From Bradyrhizobium iriomotense (lineage in GTDB: Bacteria; Pseudomonadota; Alphaproteobacteria; Rhizobiales; Xanthobacteraceae), in assembly GCF_018129405.1 (NCBI RefSeq), contig NZ_JAFCLP010000008.1:232518-296517 (forward strand): 64,000 nucleotides of DNA, written 5' to 3'. The position numbers and the translations under genes are program-made. Positions 7,085-18,907 of the stretch are shown in pieces. Each line of letters begins with the position of its first letter. Position 1 is the first letter of the stretch. Under the pieces are notes generated by a model. It made no database searches and had not been told where the DNA came from. It saw only the letters and a list, made by a program, of their open reading frames with translations.

Positions 7085-8302
7085 TCAGCATTCCTTGGGA
7101 TCGACGAGGCCGTTGCTGCGCGCGACGATCTCGTAGTTCCCACCCTTGGCGACTGCGGTGTACATCTTCATCTTGCAGTGCCGCTTGCCCGGCACCATCT
7201 CGGCAGGTCCGCCCGGGCCTTCGGCGATCTTGGCATGGTCCAGCGCCGCGGCGACCGAGTCGCGGTCGATCTTGCCGGCTTCCTTGACCGCGGCTTCCCA
7301 CAGCTTCAGCCCGCGATAGGTGCCGGTCGCCGCGCTGCCGGCGGCGAACAGGAAGTTGCCCGGAAAATCCTTCTCGTAAGCGGCCTGAATCTTTGCGTCG
7401 AACGGGTTCTCCTTGGTCAGCACCTTGAAATAGTCGAGACAGCTTGCAAGGCCCTCGATCTCGCTCGCCTGGTTGATGTTGAGCGTGTTCTCGTCATAGT
7501 AGACGCAGGCGAGACGCCCGCCGTTCTTGAGGAAGCCGGCTTCATAAAGCTGCTTGAAGAACGGACCGACACCGGGCGGAATGACGGTGTTGAAGACGAC
7601 GTCGACCTTGTTGGAGATGATGCGGTTGACGGTCGCGGAGAAATCGACCTGGTCGAGCGGGTAGTATTCCTCGAACACGACCTCGCCGCCGTTCGCTTCG
7701 ATCACCTTGCGGGCATAGACGTTGAGCGTGTGCGGCCAGACATAGTTCGCGCTCGGCAGCGCGAACTTCTTGCCGCCGTTCTTGATCAGCCAGGGAATGA
7801 ACTCGTCGCATTGCTGCGCCGGCGTCGGGCCGGTGCAGAACAGGTAGGGCGTGCACTCCTTGCCTTCGTAGAGCTGCGGATAGATGTAGAGCGTCTTGCC
7901 GCGCGCCACGATCGGATCCTTGATCGCATTGCGCATCGACGAGGTGATGCCACCGAGCACCATGTCGACCTTGTCGCGCTGGATCAGTTTTCGCACGTTG
8001 CCGACTGCGACGGATTCGTTGGAGGCGGTGTCCTCGATATAGAGCTCGAGCGGACGGCCGAGCAGGCCACCGGAATTGTTGATCTCCTTGATCACCATCT
8101 TGGCGACATTGGCGTCGGCGTTGCCGGCATAGGCGATCGGACCGGTGAGGTCGGTGGCGATGCCGACCTTGATCGGGCCTTCCGCCGCGTTGGCCCAGTC
8201 GGCCGGGATCACCCAGCTGCCGACGCCGGTCGCGACCGCGCCGGTGGCAAAGGCGAAATTGGAGAGGAAACGGCGGCGTGAGAGCTGAGTGCGATTGAAC
8301 AT
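7085..8302 (-). CDS. Tat-exported ABC transporter substrate-binding protein (urea/short-chain amide type)
   Basis: 405 codons from the ATG of MFNRTQLSRRRFLSNF, which has a twin-arginine motif (SRRRFL) and a hydrophobic stretch ending ANAAEG, so the folded protein is probably exported by Tat. The mature part is a two-lobe periplasmic binding fold of the Peripla_BP_5 (UrtA/FmdD) type: IKVGIATDLTGP, NNSGGLLGRPLEL, then TPAQQCDEFIPWLI and YVWPHTLN. It sits between livH and livM in one operon whose first gene is an amidase, so an amide is the likely ligand. The ligand itself is not proved by sequence. Confidence 0.88.
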   Translation of the reverse strand: MFNRTQLSRRRFLSNFAFATGAVATGVGSWVIPADWANAAEGPIKVGIATDLTGPIAYAGNADANVAKMVIKEINNSGGLLGRPLELYIEDTASNESVAVGNVRKLIQRDKVDMVLGGITSSMRNAIKDPIVARGKTLYIYPQLYEGKECTPYLFCTGPTPAQQCDEFIPWLIKNGGKKFALPSANYVWPHTLNVYARKVIEANGGEVVFEEYYPLDQVDFSATVNRIISNKVDVVFNTVIPPGVGPFFKQLYEAGFLKNGGRLACVYYDENTLNINQASEIEGLASCLDYFKVLTKENPFDAKIQAAYEKDFPGNFLFAAGSAATGTYRGLKLWEAAVKEAGKIDRDSVAAALDHAKIAEGPGGPAEMVPGKRHCKMKMYTAVAKGGNYEIVARSNGLVDPKEC

Positions 8303-8306
8303 GTGA

Positions 8307-9164
8307 CTAAACCCCTTTTCCAGCGATGAGGCCCTGCGGGCGGAATTTGATGAAGACAATGGCGAGCACGAAGACGAGGACGTCGGCGACGACGGGAGCC
8401 ATCACCCATGGCAGCGCGGCACTGAGCGTGCCGATGACGCCGGCGCCTGCGACCGGCCCGATGAAGGAGCCGACGCCGCCGACCATGACCGCGACAAAGC
8501 CCTGGATCAGGAAACGCAGGCCGAGATCGGCAAACAGGCTGAACACCGGCACGATCAGCGCACCGGCAAGGCCGGCGAGCGCGGCACCGAAAGCGAACGT
8601 TGCGCCGTAGATCAGCGGCGTGGAAATGCCCGATGCGCGGGCCAGCGACGGGTTCTCCAGCGTGGCGCGGACGCGGAGGCCGAAGCTCGTGCGCGACAGC
8701 AGGAGATAGCAGCCGCCCATCACCAGCAGCGTGATGACGATGATGGTGAAGCGCCAGGCCGAGATGTGCATGGCGCCGATATCGATCGAGCCGCCGATCG
8801 GCTCGGGCACGGTGAGATAGAAGCCGCCGATCAAGCCGCGGACGGATTCGCGGATGATCAGGCCGAGCGCATAGGTGCCGAGCATGGCGACGATGGGCGC
8901 GGCATAGAAGCGCCGGATGATCAGCGCCTCCAGCACGAAGCCGAGCGCACCGACCACGAAGGGCGCCGCGACCATGCCGGCCCAGATCGGCATGCCCTTG
9001 GCATAGGCGAGATAGGTGATGTAGGCCCCGAGCAGGACGAACTCTCCTTGCGCGAAGTTGAAGATGCCCATCATGCTGGCGATGATCCCGAGCCCCAGCA
9101 CGATCAGGACGATGATCGCGCCGAAGCTCAGGATCTCGAACGCCGCGACGAACGCGTTAGCCAT
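8307..9164 (-). CDS. livH: ABC transporter permease LivH
   Basis: 285 codons with about eight hydrophobic segments and the motif IASMMGIFNFAQGEFVLLGAY (~residues 28-48), the classic LivH/UrtB sequence. It starts 36 bases after the amidase gene and ends five bases before the exported binding protein, so it is cotranscribed. It forms the inner-membrane pore with LivM. Confidence 0.92.
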   Translation of the reverse strand: MANAFVAAFEILSFGAIIVLIVLGLGIIASMMGIFNFAQGEFVLLGAYITYLAYAKGMPIWAGMVAAPFVVGALGFVLEALIIRRFYAAPIVAMLGTYALGLIIRESVRGLIGGFYLTVPEPIGGSIDIGAMHISAWRFTIIVITLLVMGGCYLLLSRTSFGLRVRATLENPSLARASGISTPLIYGATFAFGAALAGLAGALIVPVFSLFADLGLRFLIQGFVAVMVGGVGSFIGPVAGAGVIGTLSAALPWVMAPVVADVLVFVLAIVFIKFRPQGLIAGKGV

Positions 9165-9200
9165 GCGGTAGAATTCCGTCGGCCTGCATGAACACCTCGC

Positions 9201-10715
9201 TCACATCTTCTTCCAGTCGCCGATCTGCTCGAAGGCATGGGCGGCGCGGTAGATGGTGGATTCCTCGAACATGCGGCCGACCAGCATCAGGCCGACCGGC
9301 AGGCCGTCGACCATGCCGCAGGGCAGCGACATCGCGGGGTGATGGGTGATGTCGAACGGCGCGGTGTTCGAGATCATCTCGAGCGCGCGGGCAACGTATT
9401 CCTCGCGGCTGGCATTGGGCTCCGGCAGCTTGGTCGCCTTCATCGGCGTCGTCGGCAGCAAAAGCAGATCGTAATCCCCAAGCGCCTTGTCGTAGGCCGC
9501 AGTGAGGCGGCGGGAGATATTGAGCGCCTTGCCGTAGAAGCGTGGACCGAAATTGTTGTTGATGTAGGTGCCGAGCATCATGAACAGCTTCGTAGTCTCG
9601 GACAGCGAGTCGGCCTGCCGGCGCCAGCCGCGATGAAAGTCCATCAGCGAGGTCGAATAGAGATCGCCGCGGCTGAGGCCGTAGCCGTCGCCGAACATCA
9701 TGGTCTGGGTCAGGCCTTCGGTGCCGATCGGGGTCCAGATCGCGCCGCCCAGGAGGTGCATCGGGATCGAGACAGTCTCTACGGTCGCGCCCAGATCCTT
9801 GAAGCGCTTTGCCGCCTCGCGCACGCTTTCATTCACCGCAGCCTCGGCGACCGGCTGCTCAAAACCTTCCTTGAGGATGCCGATCTTCATGCCCTTGACG
9901 CCCTGGCCGAGCGCCTTGGTGTATTCCTCGACCTTCGGCGCCTTGATGCGCGGATCGTAGCCGTCATCGCCGGCGAGCACTTCCAGCAGCAGCGCGTTGT
10001 CGGCAACCGTCGCCGTCATCGGGCCGGTATGGTCGACATAGATCTCGATCGGCATGATCCCGGTGTAGGGCACGAGTCCCCATGTCGGCTTCATGCCGTA
10101 GATGCCGCAGAACGACGACGGCATGCGGATCGAGCCGCCCTGGTCGCCGCCGATCGCCATGTCGACCTCGCCGAGCGCGACCACGACGCCCGAGCCCGAC
10201 GACGAGCCGCCGGCCGAGTAACCCATCTTGTGCGGATTATGCACCGGCCCGTAGGAGCCGGTGTGGCTGCCGCCGGACAGGCAGAAGTGCTCGCAATGGG
10301 TTTTACCGGCGATCTCTGCGCCGGCATCCAGCATGCGCGTGACGATGGTGGCGTCGAAATCGGGCACATAGCCTTCCAGCGTCGACGAGCCGTTGGTCAT
10401 GGGCACGCCGGCCAGCATAATGTTGTCTTTCAGCGCGATGGTCTTGCCCTTGAGCTTGCCGCTGGCGGCGCCCTTCACGGTCGACTTGCGATACCAGGCA
10501 TTGCGCGGGTTCTCCTCGGCCGAGGGCCGATAGCCCGGCGTGCGCGGATATTTCACCTCGGGCACCTCGTCCGGCATCGCGGCAACGAGATTGTAGGCTT
10601 CGATCGAGCCCTGCATCAGGCCGCGGAACGAGGCGACGTCGTCATCGGTGAGCGAAAGGCCGCATTGCTCGGCGACACTGCGAAGTTGGGCGGGCGTGGG
10701 AAGGACAACTGTCAC
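9201..10715 (-). CDS. Amidase (amidase-signature family, nitrile-hydratase-linked AmdA type)
   Basis: 504 codons. The Ser-cisSer-Lys triad is visible as Lys96 (IALKDN), Ser171 (AGGSSSGSG) and Ser195 (GDQGGSIRMP), with Asp191 four residues earlier. These numbers match those I recall for the Rhodococcus nitrile-hydratase-linked amidases, and the ~90-residue helical N-terminal extension is shared with that group. It hydrolyses amides to acid and ammonia in the cytosol. As first gene of an operon with a full LivHMGF-type importer, it would act on the imported amide. The divergent MarR gene and the AmiC-like gene nearby are the likely regulators. No nitrile hydratase gene is present in this window. 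Confidence 0.92.
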   Translation of the reverse strand: MTVVLPTPAQLRSVAEQCGLSLTDDDVASFRGLMQGSIEAYNLVAAMPDEVPEVKYPRTPGYRPSAEENPRNAWYRKSTVKGAASGKLKGKTIALKDNIMLAGVPMTNGSSTLEGYVPDFDATIVTRMLDAGAEIAGKTHCEHFCLSGGSHTGSYGPVHNPHKMGYSAGGSSSGSGVVVALGEVDMAIGGDQGGSIRMPSSFCGIYGMKPTWGLVPYTGIMPIEIYVDHTGPMTATVADNALLLEVLAGDDGYDPRIKAPKVEEYTKALGQGVKGMKIGILKEGFEQPVAEAAVNESVREAAKRFKDLGATVETVSIPMHLLGGAIWTPIGTEGLTQTMMFGDGYGLSRGDLYSTSLMDFHRGWRRQADSLSETTKLFMMLGTYINNNFGPRFYGKALNISRRLTAAYDKALGDYDLLLLPTTPMKATKLPEPNASREEYVARALEMISNTAPFDITHHPAMSLPCGMVDGLPVGLMLVGRMFEESTIYRAAHAFEQIGDWKKM

Positions 10716-10877
10716 GGCGCTCTCCTCTGAGGCTTCTTGATCCCTGGCATTGGACGGAAGCCTCTCGCTCGCGCCTGCACGGCGCGGGCCAACCGGCTTC
10801 GCGGCGATATTACAGACGGAAATATTTTCCTTTTCAAGTATTATTTCGCAAGTCCACTGCGCAAGGCCAGCGGCCGC
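10716..10877. promoter_or_regulatory. Promoter region of the amidase-transporter operon
   Basis: An AT-rich pocket in GC-rich DNA, with an inverted repeat GGAAA-TAT-TTTCC at 10818-10830 followed by TTTTCAAGTATTATTTCG. The sequence TTGAAAA (on the minus strand) also occurs near the MarR gene start, so the same regulator may bind both places. No fitting -35/-10 pair is certain. Confidence 0.4.
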
Positions 10878-12137
10878 TCAGAGCGTCCTGATGATCCTGA
10901 AGTCGAGACCGTCGGCTTCGGCGAGGTACATCGGCATCTCGGCGCGGCCGTCGCGCAGCGTCACGGGGCCACGGCCAGCCGTATACACTGTGTTGCGCGC
11001 GGCCTTGAGCAGCGGACGAAAGGCCAGCGAGCCGGCGCGGTTGGCGACGGATTCCAGGAAGCGCAGCCCTTCGTAGTTCGACTGACCAACGGAGCCGACC
11101 GGCGGCGCGTTGGCGCCGAACATGGAATGATAGGCGCTGAGGAACTCGTCATTGGCGCGCGAGACCATGCCGTTGAAATAGCCGGAGGCGCAGAACAGAT
11201 TCTCGGTGTTGTCGGCGCCGATGCCGAGCAGCACGGTCTCGTCCATCGCACCGGCGAGCCGCAGCGTGGAAGTGGCAAGGCCCGCTTCGGCAAAGGCGCG
11301 GTTGAAGGTGATGCTGTCGGTGCCAATCAGCGAGATCAGCACCACATCCGGCTTGGCTGCGCGGATGCGCGCCAGGTGCGGCTCGTGATTATCCTCCCCG
11401 ACGGGAACGAACTCCTCGCCGACCACTTGGCCGCCGGCCTCCTTGATGTAGCGTTTCACCGATCGATGCGACTGCCAGGGCCAGACATAGTCGCTGCCGA
11501 TCAGGTACCAGCGCGCGGCCTTCTTGACGTCCGCCAGCCAGTGGATCGCCGGCCGGCTCTGCCAGCGCGGCGTCTCGCCGATCGCCATCACCCCCGGCGT
11601 GCGCTCGCCGCCCTCATAGACCGGAGTGTAGATGTAGGGGATGCGGTTGCCGGTGACCTTGCGCAGCGCGACGCGGACCGCGCTGATATGCGAGCCCATG
11701 ATGAGGTCGACCTCGTCGAAAGCGATCGCCTGCTCGGCACGGCGCACCACCTCGTCGATCGGACCGCCGGAATCGTAGATCGACAGCTCGAGCTCACGAC
11801 CGAGAATGCCGCCGCGCTTGTTGATCTCGGCGACCGCCAGCATCGCGCTGTTGGTGGAGGTCGGGCCCCAGATCCCGGGCGAGCCGGTGAAGGTGAGGAA
11901 ATTGCCGATCCGCAGCTTGTTGCGCGCGCCGCGGCGCTTCATGAAATGCGCGTCGACCGGAGACAGGTCGAAGTCAGTCGCCGAGGACGACAGATTCCTG
12001 AACAGCAAGGACGGCGGCAACGCCGGACCGCCGTGAGCCGGGAAGTTTACCGTCGCGCGCACGCCAACTCCTGTTTGGCTCCAGACCTGAAAGCACATTG
12101 AGCAGGCGGCCGCGGCTTCCGCCCTTTTGTTGGGCAA
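10878..12137 (-). CDS. AmiC-like amide-binding protein without a signal peptide
   Basis: Up to 419 codons; an ATG at 11942 (MKRRGARNKLRIGNF) is a credible shorter start. Either way there is no hydrophobic export signal: the N terminus is polar and the binding fold starts at LRIGNFLTFTG. The two-lobe fold resembles AmiC/FmdD: IYTPVYEGGERTP, then WYLIGSDYVWPWQSHRSVKRYIKE and KPDVVLISLIGTDS. AmiC is a cytosolic amide sensor that controls AmiR, and NhhC of Rhodococcus is a similar regulator of nitrile hydratase. There is no AmiR-like gene here, but a MarR-family gene is divergent, as in the Rhodococcus nhh locus. It may therefore be a sensor and not a transport component. Confidence 0.8.
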   Translation of the reverse strand: MPNKRAEAAAACSMCFQVWSQTGVGVRATVNFPAHGGPALPPSLLFRNLSSSATDFDLSPVDAHFMKRRGARNKLRIGNFLTFTGSPGIWGPTSTNSAMLAVAEINKRGGILGRELELSIYDSGGPIDEVVRRAEQAIAFDEVDLIMGSHISAVRVALRKVTGNRIPYIYTPVYEGGERTPGVMAIGETPRWQSRPAIHWLADVKKAARWYLIGSDYVWPWQSHRSVKRYIKEAGGQVVGEEFVPVGEDNHEPHLARIRAAKPDVVLISLIGTDSITFNRAFAEAGLATSTLRLAGAMDETVLLGIGADNTENLFCASGYFNGMVSRANDEFLSAYHSMFGANAPPVGSVGQSNYEGLRFLESVANRAGSLAFRPLLKAARNTVYTAGRGPVTLRDGRAEMPMYLAEADGLDFRIIRTL

Positions 12138-12156
12138 TGATCCTATTTTGAAAATA

Positions 12157-12168
12157 TTGAATATTCAA
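12157..12168. promoter_or_regulatory. Candidate MarR operator in the divergent promoter region
   Basis: A perfect palindrome, TTGAATATTCAA, lies between the divergent AmiC-like and MarR genes, in an AT-rich pocket (12141-12200) that contrasts with the GC-rich surroundings. MarR proteins usually bind palindromes of about this size in such positions. Confidence 0.5.
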
Positions 12169-12241
12169 GAATTGAAGTGCATATAGATGCAGCATTGATT
12201 GCAAGACATTCACTCATTTGGGTCAAGACGAAGTCTTAGCC

Positions 12242-12685
12242 GTGGCAAAACCGTCGAAAGAAAACTCCCCGATCACCGAACATCTCGCCTATCTGCTCGC
12301 GCAAGCCAACCGGGAGATCAACCGGCAGCTGGAACTGCGCTTGAGCAAGGAAGGTGTTCCCGTCGAGCAATGGCGCATCCTGAAGGTTCTCTCCGATGGC
12401 AACGGCCATTCAATGGGCGAGCTTGCGGACGCGGTGCTGCTCAACCATCCGACGCTGACCAAGATGATCGACCGCATGGTCTCCGACACGCTGGTCTATC
12501 GCGTGCAGGACCCCAACGATCGCCGCAAGGTTTTGATGTTCATCTCCGACCGCGGCAAGGTGCTGTGCAAGAAGCTCAACTCGCTCGCGGTGGACCAGGA
12601 GGAGCACATCCTGGAGAGCTACGGCGACAAGTCGACGAGCGAGCTCAAGCGACTGCTGGAGAGTTTGATCGACAGCTCGAATTGA
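12242..12685 (+). CDS. MarR-family transcriptional regulator
   Basis: 147 codons from a GTG; an upstream in-frame TTG at 12218 would add eight residues. The winged-helix core is clear: VEQWRILKVLSDG, then SMGELADAVLLNHPTLTKMIDRM (recognition helix) and the wing PNDRRKVLMFISDRG. Dimerising helices flank it. It is divergent from the AmiC-like gene and next to the amidase and transporter operon, so amide-dependent control of that cluster is the natural inference. In Rhodococcus rhodochrous J1 the MarR-like NhhD works with AmiC-like NhhC. Confidence 0.9.
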   Translation: MAKPSKENSPITEHLAYLLAQANREINRQLELRLSKEGVPVEQWRILKVLSDGNGHSMGELADAVLLNHPTLTKMIDRMVSDTLVYRVQDPNDRRKVLMFISDRGKVLCKKLNSLAVDQEEHILESYGDKSTSELKRLLESLIDSSN

Positions 12686-12706
12686 GTTGCGCGAATATCA
12701 ATTCCA

Positions 12707-12876
12707 TCGTCGTCCTGGACAAGCGAAGCTCGCGACTACGCGCAGCGTTGTCGCGAGCGCAGCGCAGATCCAGGACCCATTACCACCGCATTTGGTTTGA
12801 CGAAGACTCGCGATCGCCAGCTTCACGCGACAACTTCGCCTTGGGGTAATTTGTCCTGGCTTTCGCCAGGACGACG
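12707..12876. repeat. Palindromic repeat, family A
   Basis: It begins TCGTCGTCCTGGACAAGCG and ends GCTTTCGCCAGGACGACG, with GATCCAGGACCCATTACC and GGGGTAATTTGTCC as inner arms. It follows the MarR gene by 21 bases. The outer arms have drifted slightly compared with the copy at 400. Confidence 0.8.
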
Positions 12877-12908
12877 ATGTGGGGCGAGGCGCGCACGACA
12901 CCCTCACC

Positions 12909-13012
12909 TGTCATCGCCCGCGAAGGCGGGCGATCCAGTATTCCAGAGACGATTGTGATTGAGCCGAGAGGCTGCGGCGTACTGGATGCCCCGCCTACGC
13001 GGGGCATGACAG
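12909..13012. repeat. Palindromic repeat, family C
   Basis: TGTCATCGCCCGCGAAGGCG and CGCCTACGCGGGGCATGACA frame the inner pair CCAGTA/TACTGG. It lies just past the secA stop codon. With the neighbouring family A copy it fills the gap between MarR and secA (12686-13025), where I see no gene. Confidence 0.75.
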
Positions 13013-13025
13013 TATCACCTAGCGG

Positions 13026-15866
<2,841 letters not shown>

Positions 15867-16220
15867 GCCTAGTTCCTGTGTTCGCGATTCAACCGCGTTG
15901 CAGCCAAGAAGTTGTCACCCGCCTGCCTTATCAACTCACCGTGACGCCTGATGGCGTCAGAGCCCGGACTGCGGGGGGTCATCCGCCATATGGGTGGGAA
16001 TTGGGCAAGTCTGGGTTCAACGGCCAAAAACGCAGCAAAATAAACGCCATCGCCATGGACGCGACCGGGCAGAGATATGGCCCGGTCATGGCCTTGTCAA
16101 CGGCGGGCGCCTTGCCGCTAATTCATCATTTTGACAGACTTTTCGCGTTGCCAAGCCCCCCTGATTGGGCGAGTGTCCGCCCCGCTCGAGCAGCCCCCTG
16201 CTTCAACAAAAGGATTTTCC
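15867..16220. other. Intergenic region between secA and the isomerase gene
   Basis: 354 bases with no gene I can support. It contains a perfect seven-base-pair hairpin, TGACGCC-TGAT-GGCGTCA, at 15942-15959. It must hold the divergent promoters of secA and the parvulin gene, but I cannot point to clear -35/-10 boxes. Confidence 0.5.
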
Positions 16221-17129
16221 ATGACCACCTCGTTCCCGGTAACGAAAACCGGCCTGCGCTTCGGCCTCGCCACCGCCCTCGTGGGCTGCCTTGCGCTGGC
16301 GCTGATCGCGGGTCCCGGCCGGGCTGCCGACGATCCGGTGCTGGCCAAGGTCAATGGGGCTGAAATCAAGAAGAGCGACGTCGCCATGGCCGAGGAGGAA
16401 CTCGGGCCGAGCCTCGCCCAGATGGACCCGGCGACCAAGGACGAGAACGTCCTGTCGTTCCTGATCGACATGAAGATCGTCAGCAAGGCTGCCGAAGACA
16501 AGAAGGTCGCCGACAGCGAGGAGTTCAAGAAGCGCCTGGCGTTCGCCCGCAACCGCCTGCTGATGGACAGCCTGCTCGCCAATGAGGGCAAGGCCGCGAC
16601 CACCCCGGACGCGATGAAGAAGGTCTATGAGGAGGCCTCCAAGCAGATCACCGGCGAGCAGGAGGTGCGCGCCCGCCACATCCTGGTCGAGACCGAGGAC
16701 GAGGCCAAGGCGGTGAAGGCCGAGCTCGACAAGGGCGCCGATTTCGCCGAGCTCGCCAAGAAGAAGTCCAAGGATCCGGGCTCCGCCGACGGCGGCGACC
16801 TCGGCTTCTTCACCAAGGAGCAGATGGTGCCGGAATTCTCGGCCGTGGCCTTCGCGCTCGAGCCGGGCAAGATCTCCGACCCCGTCAAGTCGCAGTTCGG
16901 CTGGCACATCATCAAGGTCGAGGAAAAGCGCGCCCGCAAGGCGCCGGACTTCGAGCAGGTCAAGGCCCAGATCGAGAACTACGTCACCCGCAAGGCCCAG
17001 GCCGACTACGTCGCCAAGCTGCGTGCCGAAGCCAAGGTCGAGCGGCTGGACCAGCCGGCGGCGGACGCCAAGCCGGCCGATGCGGCCAAGCCCTCCGACA
17101 GCAAGATGGCGCCGCCGGCGAAGAAGTAA
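16221..17129 (+). CDS. Periplasmic parvulin-type peptidyl-prolyl isomerase
   Basis: 302 codons from the ATG preceded by AAAAGGA. A signal peptide ends GPGRAADDP. A SurA-like N-terminal chaperone region (VLAKVNGAEIKKSDV onward) precedes the parvulin domain at ~residues 145-245: VRARHILVETEDEAKA, DFAELAKKKSKDPGSADGGD, FGWHIIKVEE. A Lys/Ala/Pro-rich tail ends the protein. It should assist folding of exported proteins in the periplasm. It lies upstream of argJ, with a hairpin between. Confidence 0.93.
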   Translation: MTTSFPVTKTGLRFGLATALVGCLALALIAGPGRAADDPVLAKVNGAEIKKSDVAMAEEELGPSLAQMDPATKDENVLSFLIDMKIVSKAAEDKKVADSEEFKKRLAFARNRLLMDSLLANEGKAATTPDAMKKVYEEASKQITGEQEVRARHILVETEDEAKAVKAELDKGADFAELAKKKSKDPGSADGGDLGFFTKEQMVPEFSAVAFALEPGKISDPVKSQFGWHIIKVEEKRARKAPDFEQVKAQIENYVTRKAQADYVAKLRAEAKVERLDQPAADAKPADAAKPSDSKMAPPAKK

Positions 17130-17174
17130 GAATTCGCTGTCACTTCTCGGACGCCAATAGTATCTAACGTCGCA

Positions 17175-17198
17175 ATGGCCGGGCAAATGCCCGGCCAT
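17175..17198 (+). terminator. Hairpin after the isomerase gene
   Basis: Perfect ten-base-pair stem, ATGGCCGGGC-AAAT-GCCCGGCCAT, 46 bases after the stop codon. No U-run follows, so it may stabilise the mRNA end rather than terminate on its own. Confidence 0.6.
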
Positions 17199-17230
17199 CT
17201 GCATATCCAGACCCACCAAGGCGCCCCACG

Positions 17231-18472
17231 ATGTCCTCAGCCGTCTCCCCGCTCGCCCCGAAACACGTTCCCGACATGCCCGTGATCGCGGGCATCCGCC
17301 TTGCGACGGCCGAGGCCGGCATCCGTTACAAGAACCGCACCGACGTGCTGCTGGCGGTGATGGACAAGGGCACCGCGGTGGCCGGCGTCTTCACCAGGTC
17401 GAAATGCCCGTCGGCGCCGGTCGAATGGTGCCGCGCCAAGCTGAAGGGCGGCAAGGCGCGCGCGCTGGTGGTCAATTCCGGCAATGCCAACGCCTTCACC
17501 GGCAAGACCGGCCGCGCCTCCACCGCGCTGACCGCGAAGATCGCGGCCAAGGCGGTCGGATGCAGCGAGGGCGAGATCTTCCTGGCCTCGACCGGCGTGA
17601 TCGGCGAGCCGCTGGATGCGACCAAATTCGACGGCGTGCTGGGCCGCCTCGCCGAGACCGCCGAACCCGGCGACTATCTCGCCGCAGCCAAGGCCATCAT
17701 GACCACCGACACCTTCCCGAAGGTCGCGACCGCGACCGTCAAGCTCGGCAAGGCCAACGTCACCATCAACGGCATGGCAAAGGGCGCCGGCATGATCGCA
17801 CCCGATATGGCGACGATGCTGTCCTTCATCTTCACCGACGCGCCGATCGCGCCCGCCGCGCTGCAGGCCCTGCTCAAGAGCGGCGTCGAGGACACCTTTA
17901 ATGCGGTGACGATCGACGGTGACACCTCGACCTCGGACACGCTCCTGGCGTTCGCGACCGGCGCCGCTGCCGAGCATGGCGCACCAAAAATCAGCCGGGC
18001 CAGCGATCCGCGCCTGAAGGCGTTCGTCAAGGCGTTCAACCAGGTGCTCGCCAATCTCGCCGAACAGGTCGCCCGCGACGGCGAAGGCGCGCGCAAGCTG
18101 GTCGAGATCACCGTGGAGGGCGCCAAGACCAAGGCCTCCGCCCGCAAGATCGCGATGTCGATCGCGAACTCGCCGCTGGTCAAGACCGCGATCGCCGGCG
18201 AGGACGCCAATTGGGGCCGCGTCGTGATGGCCGTCGGCAAGGCCGGCGAGCCCGCCGATCGCGACAAGCTCTCGATCTCCTTCAACGGCATCCGCGTCGC
18301 CAAGAGCGGCGCGCGCGATCCCGACTATGACGAGGCGCAGGTGTCGGAAGCGATGAAGGCGCCGGAGATCGCGATCAAGGTTTCGCTCGGCCTCGGCAAG
18401 GGCCGCGACCGCGTCATGACCTGCGACCTCACGAAGGAATATGTCGCGATCAACGGGGATTACAGGTCGTAG
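17231..18472 (+). CDS. argJ: Bifunctional glutamate N-acetyltransferase / amino-acid acetyltransferase ArgJ
   Basis: 413 codons. The autoprocessing site is in [15 protein letters not shown], where the precursor is cut before Thr195, which becomes the nucleophile of the beta chain. The oxyanion motif STGVIGEPL (Thr121-Gly122) and the [16 protein letters not shown] terminus are family hallmarks. It makes N-acetylglutamate and recycles the acetyl group from N-acetylornithine in arginine synthesis. It is followed eleven bases later by the Nudix gene, an order conserved in rhizobia. Confidence 0.97.
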   Translation: MSSAVSPLAPKHVPDMPVIAGIRLATAEAGIRYKNRTDVLLAVMDKGTAVAGVFTRSKCPSAPVEWCRAKLKGGKARALVVNSGNANAFTGKTGRASTALTAKIAAKAVGCSEGEIFLASTGVIGEPLDATKFDGVLGRLAETAEPGDYLAAAKAIMTTDTFPKVATATVKLGKANVTINGMAKGAGMIAPDMATMLSFIFTDAPIAPAALQALLKSGVEDTFNAVTIDGDTSTSDTLLAFATGAAAEHGAPKISRASDPRLKAFVKAFNQVLANLAEQVARDGEGARKLVEITVEGAKTKASARKIAMSIANSPLVKTAIAGEDANWGRVVMAVGKAGEPADRDKLSISFNGIRVAKSGARDPDYDEAQVSEAMKAPEIAIKVSLGLGKGRDRVMTCDLTKEYVAINGDYRS

Positions 18473-18482
18473 GCGGACGTCG

Positions 18483-18893
18483 ATGGCCGATCTCAAACTG
18501 ACTCTGGTGGTGGCCTGCGCGCTGGTCGACGCCGACAAGCGCGTCCTGATCGCGCAGCGCCCCGAAGGCAAGGCACTGGCAGGCCTGTGGGAATTTCCCG
18601 GCGGCAAGCTCGAGCCGGGCGAGCGGCCGGAGCAGAGCCTGATCCGCGAACTGCACGAGGAGCTCGGCATCACCGTCGCGGAGCCGTGCCTGGCGCCGCT
18701 GACCTTCGCCAGCTACGGCTACGAGACGTTTCACCTGTTGATGCCGCTCTACATCTGCCGGCGCTGGGAAGGGATGGTCACCGCACGCGAAGGCCAGAAC
18801 CTCGCCTGGGTCCGCGCCAACAAGCTGCGCGACTACCCGATGCCGCCCGCGGACATCCCGCTGATCCCGCATTTGATCGATTTGCTGATGTGA
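18483..18893 (+). CDS. mutT: MutT-type Nudix hydrolase ((deoxy)nucleoside triphosphate pyrophosphohydrolase)
   Basis: 136 codons from the ATG of MADLKLTLVVACALVD; a further in-frame start at 18441 lies inside argJ. The Nudix box GGKLEPGERPEQSLIRELHE (G-x5-E-x7-RE-x2-EE, then LGI) is complete. The short length and single domain fit MutT, which removes 8-oxo-dGTP from the nucleotide pool. It is cotranscribed with argJ. Confidence 0.92.
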   Translation: MADLKLTLVVACALVDADKRVLIAQRPEGKALAGLWEFPGGKLEPGERPEQSLIRELHEELGITVAEPCLAPLTFASYGYETFHLLMPLYICRRWEGMVTAREGQNLAWVRANKLRDYPMPPADIPLIPHLIDLLM

Positions 18894-18907
18894 GCCCTAC
18901 GGGCTCC

